Shown here one piece after another: positions 6,378 to 13,203 of a stretch of DNA of 14,197 nt (position 1 is the first letter of the stretch; each line of letters opens with the position of its first letter). The notes beneath the pieces were generated by a model. That model searched no databases. It worked only from the letters and a program-made list of their open reading frames with translations, and was not told where the DNA came from. The translations under genes and the position numbers were made by a program. Origin of the DNA: Ktedonobacter racemifer (lineage in GTDB: Bacteria > Chloroflexota > DTOL01 > JACQYG01); contig DYIS01000001.1 of assembly GCA_020723545.1 (NCBI GenBank), positions 28,077-42,273 on the forward strand. The letters run 5' to 3'.

Positions 6378-6981
6378 CGACGCTCCCAATCTGCTCGGCT
6401 CAACGGCGAATTCCAGGAGGCGCCCGTGGGACCATGGCCCACGCATCGGGGTATTGCAGACCCTTGCGCGCCCAGCACACTCGAAACCGGGCGGAGACTA
6501 TTCGGAAGGGCGGGATAGCGCTGACAAGAATGATGTGTGGTACAGACGAGCAGTGTATACGGGCGTGCTCTCTCCAATTCAGTACATCGGTCCTGCTTGC
6601 ATGCGGACGGCTGGCGTACACCGTGCCGTCCCTCGGGCGATTCTGGTTCGCTTAGCACCTCTGATCCTTGTAACCGCCCCGCGTTGGAGCGGGGACGGCT
6701 GGTGTGGGTCCAGAATCACATCGACTCTCGCATCTAGCAGTTCATCGGTTGTGAGACTGCCTTTGTTCTCCCAAAGTACGTGCGGATTGCGATCGAGCAC
6801 GGTTGGAGCCCAGGCTTCGGTGCGACAGAGCGCGGCGGCTCGAAGCCTGTTCGGGCAGGTGAGGGCGCACCCTACGGTCAGCACCCATAAGGTCCACGGT
6901 TGGCGCGAGGGAAATCGGGGTAGACAGCGAAGTCCTCACGGTTCCCTCTGGGGGCCAACCGTAGGGACAGCGGTGTCGATC

Positions 6982-7025
6982 TGGTGGGCGCGAGAGGGCT
7001 CGAACCTCCGACCTCACGGATGTGA
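6982..7025 (-). other. tRNA 3' fragment (possible attachment site)
   Basis: On the minus strand this reads a T arm, GGAGG-TTCGAGC-CCTCT, then an acceptor strand CGCGCCC, discriminator A and CCA at 6982-6984, preceded by a variable-loop-like GGTC and the 3' side of an anticodon stem. No matching 5' half occurs upstream: about 76 bases back the sequence does not read GGGCGCG and there is no D arm. It is therefore a 3' tRNA remnant. Integrative elements commonly integrate into tRNA 3' ends and leave such copies, so this may be an att site. Confidence 0.65.
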
Positions 7026-7082
7026 ACCTACATTCTCCAGCGTGGCGCTGAGTGTGGCCGTGCCCCACGTGTCTGTCGGGAT

Positions 7083-7112
7083 GTCGTAGCCCGGACCGGT
7101 CAGTGCTACGAC
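7083..7112. promoter_or_regulatory. Inverted repeat upstream of the toxin-antitoxin pair
   Basis: GTCGTAGC (7083-7090) and GCTACGAC (7105-7112) are perfect 8-bp arms around 14 bases, itself rich in CCGG. A fair -10 box, TATACT (7127-7132), follows; the repeat covers where a -35 would be. It is a good candidate operator for autoregulation by the antitoxin. No strong -35 is seen. Confidence 0.4.
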
Positions 7113-7169
7113 TTGCCTTTTCGGTCTATACTCATCAGTGATCTGGGGCAGGTGGGGTTGGGAGGAGGT

Positions 7170-7880
7170 ATGGACACAAGCAGCGAAGTGCTAACCAAGG
7201 CGGTCAGCGCGCCAGCGTACATCATCGCTGATGCGAGCAGACTGTCAGGGGTCGCGCCCTGGACGGCAAAGCGCTGGCTCCAGGGATACGAGTTCTCCTA
7301 CTTTGTTGGGCGCAGAACGGAACTCCGTCGCGGTCAGATGCCGCCCGTCGTGCAGCGGAAACCGACCTCGGGCCGTACATACGCGTCATTCCTGGAGCTC
7401 ATCGACCTCGTCTTCGTGAAGAAGTTCTTGGAACAAGGCGTGTCCCTCCAGAAACTCCGGAAGGCACTAGACGAGGTCTCCCGGTCACGGGGCGAGGTGC
7501 ACTTCGTGCATGAGGTGTTCTTCACCGAAGGATCGAATATCTACTGGGAGGATTCTGGAGAGACGATCATCAAGCTTGTATCGGGCGGGCAGACGGCGTT
7601 TCGACGGATTGTTGAGGAACTCTACGCAAGGATCGAGTTTGACTCGCCGTCCAAGTTGCCCCGAAGGTACTTTCCCCTCGGGAAGGGCGCGCCGATCGTC
7701 GTCGATGCCCTCGTGGGTTTTGGAAGGCCCACGATCTTGGGGAGAGGCGTGGCGACCGCGAACGTATACGACCTCTACCTCGCCGAGGAGGAGAACTTGG
7801 GGGCAACGTCATCGTGGCTCGGTGTGACGGAGCCAGAGGCGGAGGCCGCGATCCGCTTTGAAACCCAGCTCGCCGCCTAG
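7170..7880 (+). CDS. VapB45-like antitoxin (MerR-like helix-turn-helix, DUF433)
   Basis: A 236-residue antitoxin and likely autoregulator. The N-terminus, YIIADASRLSGVAPWTAKRWLQGY (about 18-41), is a MerR-like helix-turn-helix; FLELIDLVFVKKFLEQGVSLQKLRKALDEV (about 74-103) is the following helical part usual for these proteins; the C-terminus (about 175-215, IVVDALVGFGRPTILGRGVATANVYDLY) is a DUF433 module, which in this family contacts the toxin. Length matches Mycobacterium tuberculosis VapB45 (Rv2018). The start is the ATG at 7170 with GGAGGAGGT directly before it; an earlier TTG at 7113 lies in the inverted repeat and promoter region and is unlikely. The toxin frame begins inside its end. 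Confidence 0.8.
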   Translation: MDTSSEVLTKAVSAPAYIIADASRLSGVAPWTAKRWLQGYEFSYFVGRRTELRRGQMPPVVQRKPTSGRTYASFLELIDLVFVKKFLEQGVSLQKLRKALDEVSRSRGEVHFVHEVFFTEGSNIYWEDSGETIIKLVSGGQTAFRRIVEELYARIEFDSPSKLPRRYFPLGKGAPIVVDALVGFGRPTILGRGVATANVYDLYLAEEENLGATSSWLGVTEPEAEAAIRFETQLAA

Positions 7881-8259
7881 ATTCCTCGTCGACCATAACC
7901 TAAGCCCCGAGTTGGTGACCGTCCTCAAGGCAATGGGCCTTGACGTTGTCCATCTCACCGAACGACTCCCACAGGATGCTGACGATTGCCTGGTGTTTCA
8001 GACCATCGCATCCGAGGGCCGTTGCCTCTTGACCAGAGATCTTGCCATCCGCAGCAATCAGCGGCTTCGCCACGCCATCCGGGACTATGACATCGGCGCA
8101 TTCTTCTTGGGGGGGAAGAACCGATCCGGTCGAGAGCTCATCGTGCAGGCGGTCAAGGCCGCCACTCTCATGGAAGAGAAGGCCGCGTCGGCAAAGAGGC
8201 CGTTCGCGTTCATAGTCAGCCCGGGTGGCGGCACTATTGAGCGGCTGGAACTCGATTGA
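7858..8259 (+). CDS. VapC45-like PIN-domain toxin
   Basis: A 133-residue PIN-like ribonuclease of the VapC45 type (PF18478), expected to cut RNA when not bound by the antitoxin. FLVDHNLSPEL (9-19) gives the first acidic residue D12; D42/D43 and TRD61 supply further acidic positions of the metal site. The ending GAFFLGGKN and RPFAFIVSPGGG(T)IERL is characteristic of this subfamily. Length matches Mycobacterium tuberculosis VapC45 (Rv2019). No ATG is available: the first usable start is TTG at 7858, overlapping the antitoxin by 23 bases, with GGAGG about 12 bases upstream, so the toxin should be poorly translated except by coupling to the antitoxin. Confidence 0.85.
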   Translation: MKPSSPPRFLVDHNLSPELVTVLKAMGLDVVHLTERLPQDADDCLVFQTIASEGRCLLTRDLAIRSNQRLRHAIRDYDIGAFFLGGKNRSGRELIVQAVKAATLMEEKAASAKRPFAFIVSPGGGTIERLELD

Positions 8260-8271
8260 CCCTGTCAAGTC

Positions 8272-8293
8272 CGCCGGCGTTTGTCCTCCGGCG
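8272..8293 (+). terminator. Weak hairpin after the toxin gene
   Basis: CGCCGG (8272-8277) pairs with CCGGCG (8288-8293) around a 10-base loop, 12 bases after the toxin stop, followed by ATTT. It could end the toxin-antitoxin transcript but lacks a good T-run. Confidence 0.25.
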
Positions 8294-8343
8294 ATTTCGT
8301 GAAACCCTCTTCACCGCGGAGTGTCGCCCCCGCGGGTTTCCCA

Positions 8344-8373
8344 TTGACTCGGGTGCTCGGGGTGTCCTATGAT
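8344..8373 (+). promoter_or_regulatory. Sigma70-type promoter
   Basis: TTGACT (8344-8349), an 18-base spacer and TATGAT (8368-8373) form a near-consensus promoter. The expected start of transcription is near 8380, at the first G of a run of five. No gene with a ribosome site follows, so it may drive a non-coding RNA. Confidence 0.55.
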
Positions 8374-8380
8374 GATCGCA

Positions 8381-8502
8381 GGGGGTAAGGCAATCCTGCC
8401 GTGAGAACATACCCCCTCACGCCCCCGGCTGACCCCCTCAGCTGGGGGCGGTTGATTCCTGCGGCCTCATCTCGAGGCGACCGGAGTAACAGGATCGGCC
8501 GC
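8381..8502 (+). ncRNA. Candidate structured RNA, unknown family
   Basis: Directly at the expected transcript start three stems follow in order. Stem 1: GGGGGTA (8381-8387) with TACCCCC (8410-8416), enclosing a GGCA-ATCC-TGCC hairpin (8389-8400). Stem 2: 13 bp with one G-U, 8420-8432 with 8438-8450, loop CCCCC. Stem 3: GCGGCC (8461-8466) with GGCCGC (8497-8502), enclosing GCCTC-ATCTC-GAGGC. I do not match it to a known riboswitch or RNA family. A long open frame starts inside it (GTG at 8401, to 8925, 174 residues) but has no ribosome site and no motif, so I doubt it is a gene. Confidence 0.35.
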
Positions 8503-8919
8503 CCCTGGGATCCGTACTCGTCTTTCGAGAACTTGCCTTCTCATATGCGACAAAGTTCGTGGGAGTTGCCAGCGTCTTGCTTCCCCGCACTCAGTCAGAC
8601 ATCCTCTTGGGCCTGGCCGCTGAGTGGGAGGGACAACCTGCACTTTCCGCTACATTATGCTTTGCGCGCGCTCCTCAACGGGACGCCCGGGTTGATGTGC
8701 GCGGGGGATCGACGTCTGGCGCCCACATTATCGTTTGCGGCCCTGCCACTTTGTGGTTCAAGCGACATGGCCCGGGATCTAGAGCACGAAGTGGCCGCTG
8801 GGCCACTCCGTGCCTCCTGGCACTCTCCAGCATCGCTTACCCCGCAGCACTTCCGGAGAAGTCGTCCTTCAGACCTCCGCCTTGAGGCTCCCGACCCAGG
8901 CGAGATTGGTCTCCTGTCG

Positions 8920-8939
8920 GCATGAGCGCACGCTCATGC
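8920..8939. repeat. 20-bp near-perfect palindrome
   Basis: GCATGAGCG and CGCTCATGC are exact reverse complements separated by CA. Such compact symmetry suits a dimeric DNA-binding protein. It sits about 95 bases downstream of the conjugation cluster's last gene and not at an obvious promoter. Confidence 0.6.
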
Positions 8940-8983
8940 AACCCCGGCCCTTGCCCCCCCATAAGAAACGATCCCGCTGATGC

Positions 8984-9006
8984 CCCGCCGACGCTCCTTC
9001 GGCAGG
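8984..9006 (-). terminator. Hairpin after the M23 gene
   Basis: On the minus strand CCTGCCGA pairs with TCGGCGGG (8 bp, one G-U) around a 7-base loop, starting about 27 bases after the M23 stop. It may end the conjugation transcript, but there is no clean T-run after it (CGTTTCTT comes about 12 bases later). Confidence 0.3.
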
Positions 9007-9033
9007 CTCGATTGACCAACTCGCCTCAGCGAA

Positions 9034-9774
9034 TCATTCCAGCGCTTGCCATTCACACAGCGAATCCTGTCCTGCCAGAAACACGCTGCTTGGGTCCTGA
9101 ATCTGGCATCGCCCCTCCGCATCGCACTCCCGCACTTCGAAGTGCAGGTGAATACCGTCCGAGTTGCCAGTCTGGCCAGTCTGCCCCACGACGTCCCCGG
9201 CCTCAATCACATCCCCCGGGGACACCTCGATTGTAGACTCTCCTGTTGGCACACCCGTCGTCCCTGACTCTCCACAGCACATATGCCCCAGGATCACCTG
9301 GCTGCCGCTGTTCTCGACCACCACCGTCCAGCCCAACCAGTAGCTCCATCCGGCGTGGGTCACCATCCCGCCCATCGGTGCGTGGATGTCCTCCGAGCGC
9401 TGATGACTGCCGTAGTCAACGCCCGTGTGATTGTATCCGCCGGTCCTTGCGTCTCCGTACCGGCTCGTGAGGTAGCCTCCTTCGACCGGAATCCGGCAAA
9501 GGAAACTCCCCGGGCCCGTGTTGTACATCGGCTCCCAGTAGTATGCGCCCCCCTCGATGATCTGTCCCACATATCCCGGGGGAAAGTCGCTCTCGTAGTA
9601 GTGCCCGACGGCCTGCGGCGTTCCCTGGATCCACGCCCAGGCTGCGGCTTGCACCGGTCCTGGCAGCTGTTCAGCCACCATCCCCGCGACGGCGAACGAG
9701 ATCAGGTAGTACGCCAGCACGCAAACGCCGATCGCACCAATGACCACCAGTACGCAGCCCACCGATTTGTTCAT
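9034..9774 (-). CDS. Membrane-anchored M23 family peptidase (conjugation-associated)
   Basis: A 246-residue peptidoglycan endopeptidase. Residues 5-31 form one membrane helix (VGCVLVVIGAIGVCVLAYYL), so the enzyme domain is outside the membrane. The M23 zinc site is complete: H116-x3-D120 (NHTGVDYG) and H209-x-H211 (HLHFEV), with H164 (ILGHM) at the position of the additional catalytic histidine. Several cysteines (C93, C166/C167, C217, C223, C240) suggest disulfides. In conjugation clusters such enzymes open the wall for the secretion channel, replacing VirB1. It follows the VirB4 gene by 90 bases in the same direction. Confidence 0.88.
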   Translation of the reverse strand: MNKSVGCVLVVIGAIGVCVLAYYLISFAVAGMVAEQLPGPVQAAAWAWIQGTPQAVGHYYESDFPPGYVGQIIEGGAYYWEPMYNTGPGSFLCRIPVEGGYLTSRYGDARTGGYNHTGVDYGSHQRSEDIHAPMGGMVTHAGWSYWLGWTVVVENSGSQVILGHMCCGESGTTGVPTGESTIEVSPGDVIEAGDVVGQTGQTGNSDGIHLHFEVRECDAEGRCQIQDPSSVFLAGQDSLCEWQALE

Positions 9775-9785
9775 ACCGACACAGC

Positions 9786-9846
9786 CCCCAACATCACCAA
9801 CTCTGACGACAAGGTCCGTCGCAATCGTGATGCTCTTCAGTTGGGG
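9786..9846. repeat. Extended imperfect hairpin between the VirB4 and M23 genes
   Basis: CCCCAAC (9786-9792) pairs with GTTGGGG (9840-9846), ATCAC (9793-9797) with GTGAT (9827-9831), and inside CGAC (9807-9810) with GTCG (9818-9821). The whole spacer can fold as one interrupted stem in the mRNA. It may act as a processing or attenuation point that sets the M23 level apart from VirB4. Role inferred. Confidence 0.4.
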
Positions 9847-9864
9847 TAGGGCAGGGTGGGGGGA

Positions 9865-12432
9865 CTAGAGAAGCCCGAGATCCCTGGGGATGCGGACCGA
9901 CACCTTCAACACCGCGTTCGACAGCTGCAAGAGTCCCTGGCCGTGGCCGAGCTCGCTCAGCATCTTCACGTAGTACTCGGAGAGTTCGAACGGCCCCTGC
10001 ATGTGCTTGGCCTCAAACGGGCTCACGCCCATCAGGAGTTTGGCGCCCACCACCGACAGAATCTGCCGGGCGTGGTCCTTCTCCAGGAACTCGCCGATCT
10101 GCTGTGAGGCCATCCACAGCGCCCCCCGGCGCTTGCGGAACCGCCTTGCCATGTTCTCGATTGCAGCTGCACCCCCTGGCGTCCTCAACAAAGCCCATAC
10201 CTCATCCAGCATCACATGATTGGCTACCTCAGGCCTCGCCTCGTTCCTCCTCAGCACCTCACTCCACATCAGGCCCATCACCTGCCACAAGTAGACCTGC
10301 AGCTCCTGGTCGTCCCAGGTCCCCGACTCGTTGGCGCTGCGCATCCCGAACACCACCAGCCGCTCATTGCGGATATTGAAGGTGGTGGGCGTGTTGAAGT
10401 ACTCCTTGAACAGGCCGTCCGAATATGGATGCAGCATCTCCGCCAGCGAACCCGCTTCCGGCCGCCGGCTGTTGGCCAGGATGCGCACGATGTCCTTCAG
10501 CAGCGGAGCGTCCTCCGGCTTCCACTCCCGGGTCACGCGTCCGGTGCCTGGCTCGATCAGTCCCCGGTCCTCTAGCCCCAGCCGGTATGCCTCCGCTAGC
10601 GCGTTCCACTCCGGTCCCTTTGGGATCGGTCGTCCACGCACGGCCTCGCACAGGGCAATAAGATGTTTGGTCCCGTGCTCCAGCGGATTCTCGCTGTCCG
10701 GAGGTATGTCCAGCACGTTGATCCGCTCCCCAGTGATCCCGCCGATCTCGATGTAGCGGCCGCCGTACTGGTCGCAGAAACCCCGCATCTCGCCTTCGAT
10801 GTCCACCGCCATCACGTTGTTGCCGGCCACCAGCGCCGACAGCATCATGCTGCGCAGCCAGACCGACTTCCCGGCTCCCGGCCGTCCCAGTGCCAGGAAT
10901 GTCGGCGTCTTCTCCTTGTACTCGCCGAAGGGATCCACCCGGATCGGCAGCTGCGTTTCCTCGTCGATGCCGACGTAGATCCCGTTGTCATCCATGTACC
11001 GCCGCTGCGCCGGCCAGAAGAAGGTGGCCATGCTCTGCGGCGTCATGTTGCGAGGCTTCTGCTTGAGCACCATCTCGCCGGTGGGCAGGGTGCTCTGCCA
11101 CAGCGCCCGCTGCGTGTAGCGGGCCGGGAAGGCGCTAACGCCCAGTGTGGTCAGCAGGCTCTCCAGGTCGCGCACTCGCCCCTGCAGCGTCTCGTCATCC
11201 GCGGCTGTGCGCATCACGAAGAAGCGGATGAAGACCGGTGTCTGCCCGATCGTCTCCATCGCCATGCGCTGCGACTGCACCGCCGCCACTTCCTGCTGGT
11301 TGGCGTAGTTCTGGATGATCCCCTTGTTGGCCCTGAGCATCTCCGAGGCCGAAAGCTGCACCTCACGTTCCTTCAGTTGCCCGGCCACCGCCGAGGGCTC
11401 AGCGAAGTCCATGTACACCGTGCCCGTCCATCCCCCGGGCAGGTTGGCCAGCCGGTGCACCATCGCCGGCTGATGCGGGCGGAAGTCCTGGATCACGTAT
11501 CCCGCCGCCCTCACCCCGTCCACCTCGAGCGTCGTTTCCTTCTCGACCATCGTGGACGGTGCCAGCAGCGCCGCCAGGTCCTGGCTCTCTATCCCCGGGG
11601 TGAATGCATCCGGGGCAGGGGGCTTCACCCGAGCCGGCTCTCGGCCCTGGGCCATGGCGATCGCCATGTCGGCCGCTCGTTCCATGACCATCCCGTTCGA
11701 CGCAGGGTGCAGCCCTCTCCACACGACCTGGCACATCTCGCCCGGCGTCAGGAGGCGCAGCGGAATCCCGCCTTCGCTGAAGGCCGTCGTGAGAATGCTG
11801 ACCCGCCGCGACAGCGCTTCACGCGCTTCCCTGATCTCGTTCTCCAGCCCCTGGTCCTTCTGCCCATCGTGCCCCAGCCCGAACAGCCCGCCCTTGCTCA
11901 AGCGAAGCGGGCTCTTCCAGAACAGCGTGTAGATCGTGCGCCAGGTGATCGGGCGGAACTCATCGAACCAAAGGGCCACGAACGAGGTCAGGCTTTGTGC
12001 CGCCTCGGACAGCCCCTTTGCCTGATGGGCTTCCCGTGCGCCCGCCTCTTCCCGCGTTGCCTGCTCATGCCAGTACTGTGCGCGCTTCAGGAAGTACTCG
12101 AGGTCCGGGGCGGGGTCGCGCGGCTCAAGCTGAACCGAGAGCTGCAGGCTCGTTCCGACCGGCAGGCGCTCGAGCGCGCTTTGGTAGCGCCGCGTCCAGA
12201 AGGCGAAGTCCTGGCCGCTCGCGCCCATGTCGATCGTCGGCAGTTCCAGCATCACTAGGAAGGTTCCTTCCCGGGTGATCAGCATGTCCTCGGTCAGGCC
12301 AACGATCGGAACGAGGGGCAGGGTGTCGCCCTGGGGCGCGCGGGGGCCGCCGCTCGTGCGGCCCGCATCCTGCGCCCCTCGATCCTTCCTGCGGCGAAAC
12401 ACCTCTGTCCCTGTCCTCAGCGCCTCGACCAT
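9865..12432 (-). CDS. virB4: VirB4-like type IV secretion ATPase
   Basis: An 855-residue ATPase that powers assembly of the conjugation channel and DNA transfer at the inner membrane. The N-terminal half (about 40-490) is the CagE/TrbE/VirB-type domain; the C-terminal half is the RecA-like motor. Walker A is ALGRPGAGKSVW with K522, followed by MAVDIEGEM; Walker B is HVMLDEVWALL with D743-E744; FRKRRGALWMASQ comes after it, as in VirB4 relatives. Length is usual (800-850). The start ATG at 12432 has AGGGGGAC just upstream and lies 30 bases after the PrgI-like gene. The first 35 residues are basic and variable. Confidence 0.93.
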   Translation of the reverse strand: MVEALRTGTEVFRRRKDRGAQDAGRTSGGPRAPQGDTLPLVPIVGLTEDMLITREGTFLVMLELPTIDMGASGQDFAFWTRRYQSALERLPVGTSLQLSVQLEPRDPAPDLEYFLKRAQYWHEQATREEAGAREAHQAKGLSEAAQSLTSFVALWFDEFRPITWRTIYTLFWKSPLRLSKGGLFGLGHDGQKDQGLENEIREAREALSRRVSILTTAFSEGGIPLRLLTPGEMCQVVWRGLHPASNGMVMERAADMAIAMAQGREPARVKPPAPDAFTPGIESQDLAALLAPSTMVEKETTLEVDGVRAAGYVIQDFRPHQPAMVHRLANLPGGWTGTVYMDFAEPSAVAGQLKEREVQLSASEMLRANKGIIQNYANQQEVAAVQSQRMAMETIGQTPVFIRFFVMRTAADDETLQGRVRDLESLLTTLGVSAFPARYTQRALWQSTLPTGEMVLKQKPRNMTPQSMATFFWPAQRRYMDDNGIYVGIDEETQLPIRVDPFGEYKEKTPTFLALGRPGAGKSVWLRSMMLSALVAGNNVMAVDIEGEMRGFCDQYGGRYIEIGGITGERINVLDIPPDSENPLEHGTKHLIALCEAVRGRPIPKGPEWNALAEAYRLGLEDRGLIEPGTGRVTREWKPEDAPLLKDIVRILANSRRPEAGSLAEMLHPYSDGLFKEYFNTPTTFNIRNERLVVFGMRSANESGTWDDQELQVYLWQVMGLMWSEVLRRNEARPEVANHVMLDEVWALLRTPGGAAAIENMARRFRKRRGALWMASQQIGEFLEKDHARQILSVVGAKLLMGVSPFEAKHMQGPFELSEYYVKMLSELGHGQGLLQLSNAVLKVSVRIPRDLGLL

Positions 12433-12462
12433 GTCCCCCTGATGTCCCCCTTACCGCAACCT

Positions 12463-12975
12463 CTACCTGCTCAATCCGAGCTGGACCAGCAGCCCCTCCA
12501 GCCCGCCGCCCCACATCCATGCCAGGAGCGACAGCAGAAACGCGATGCTCACCACACCGAACAGCCCGCTCCAGTTGAGGGGCAGGGGCCTGACCTTGAC
12601 CACGCCCTTGGCCGCCTCACGCTTGAAAACCGCCTCGACCTCAGACGCCCGATAAGCAGGCTGCTCTACTTCCCTGCGGATCTCCTGCTCCGTGCCTGTT
12701 CCCCGCTGCAGGAACCGGGTCCGCCGGTAGAAGCGTAGGATATCGATGAAGTGCTCCTCGAACGTCTTGCCGGTTGTGGGCGCCCGCCCGAGTGCGAGCA
12801 GGGCCGCCCCGCCGACGATCAGTGCGGTGATCGCCACTTTCGGGATCAAGCTGATATGGGAGACGATGACCAGCAGCCCCAGGACCAGGCCAGCCCCCAG
12901 GATGGCGATCTCCCGCATCCCAACTCCGATGACGGTCTTCGGCTTCTCGATCGTTGGCGGGACCGCTGCAGTCAT
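12463..12975 (-). CDS. PrgI/VirB3-like membrane protein of the secretion system
   Basis: A 170-residue inner-membrane protein. Two membrane segments near the N-terminus (about 22-40 and 45-62) are followed by a basic stretch (EEHFIDILRFYRRTRFLQRG, about 73-92), the usual PrgI layout, which recalls VirB3; a third membrane segment (about 138-156) near the C-terminus is an addition. PrgI/VirB3 proteins contact VirB4, and the gene lies directly before virB4, the standard order. The assignment rests on layout and position rather than strong sequence motifs. Confidence 0.7.
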   Translation of the reverse strand: MTAAVPPTIEKPKTVIGVGMREIAILGAGLVLGLLVIVSHISLIPKVAITALIVGGAALLALGRAPTTGKTFEEHFIDILRFYRRTRFLQRGTGTEQEIRREVEQPAYRASEVEAVFKREAAKGVVKVRPLPLNWSGLFGVVSIAFLLSLLAWMWGGGLEGLLVQLGLSR

Positions 12976-12978
12976 GCT

Positions 12979-13203
12979 CTACTTCCCTCCTGCCGGAGCA
13001 ACGGGCGTCTCATTCTCCCTGGCCGGTGCCGCCTTGCCTGGAAGTAGCCCCGTGTGCGATGCATGGCATCGCGGGCAGGCCCAGTGTACAAACGTCCCCT
13101 CCACTACCGCAAGTGCCCGCCCGTGCCATCCGCACGAGGTGCACTCCTCCTGTCGCTCCACTTCCATCCCGGCATCCTTCGCTTTCTCCCACACATCACT
13201 CAT
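12979..13203 (-). CDS. Small zinc-ribbon protein
   Basis: A 74-residue protein with C21-x2-C24 (CTSCGW) and C43-x2-C46 (CPRCH), about 19 residues apart, a typical zinc ribbon; H47 and H50 lie beside it. The C-terminal 20 residues are Ala/Pro-rich. It starts with the ATG immediately after the stop of the VirB6-like gene (TAGATG) and ends 3 bases before the PrgI-like gene, so it is firmly inside the conjugation operon. No function is known to me; a structural or nucleic-acid-binding accessory role is possible. Confidence 0.7.
   Translation of the reverse strand: MSDVWEKAKDAGMEVERQEECTSCGWHGRALAVVEGTFVHWACPRCHASHTGLLPGKAAPARENETPVAPAGGK

Larger units (their letters stand above)
5818..7082. other. 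Long stretch without a recognised gene
   Basis: Several short open frames exist on both strands, but none has a family motif or convincing start. A minus-strand frame at 5806-6078 (beginning MIGRFIPITEAAVKKEAFG) and one at 6579-6884 (with TTDELLDARVDVILDP) look partly protein-like and may be gene fragments, but I cannot name them. The stretch holds a perfect inverted repeat (6329-6377), a 12-bp palindrome CACGGGCCCGTG (6193-6204) and a tRNA fragment (6982-7025). It has the look of a decayed junction between host and mobile DNA. Confidence 0.5.
8503..9033. other. Stretch without a recognised gene
   Basis: Two plus-strand frames are open here. One is the GTG frame 8401-8925. The other ends at 8885 and includes FVGVASVLLPRTQSDILLGLAAEWEGQP, which reads like real protein but has no good start and no family I know. 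It may be a remnant. A 20-bp palindrome (8920-8939) and a hairpin (8984-9006) follow. Confidence 0.4.

Noticed and set aside
6982..7060. A complete tRNA gene on the minus strand
   Set aside because: No D arm, no 7-base anticodon loop and no 5' acceptor strand can be found; only the 3' part is present.
6202..7089. A 295-residue plus-strand open frame
   Set aside because: Its WAREGSNLRPHGCEPT part is the usual false translation of a tRNA 3' end read backwards; the rest has no motif and includes the 21-bp hairpin.
8381..8502. selC (tRNA-Sec) or another known structured RNA
   Set aside because: No T arm, no CCA end and no TCA anticodon loop are present; stem layout does not match any riboswitch I know.
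10663..12258. A 531-residue plus-strand open frame
   Set aside because: It is the antisense shadow of the virB4 gene in high-GC DNA; composition is Arg/His/Leu-biased and no motif is seen.
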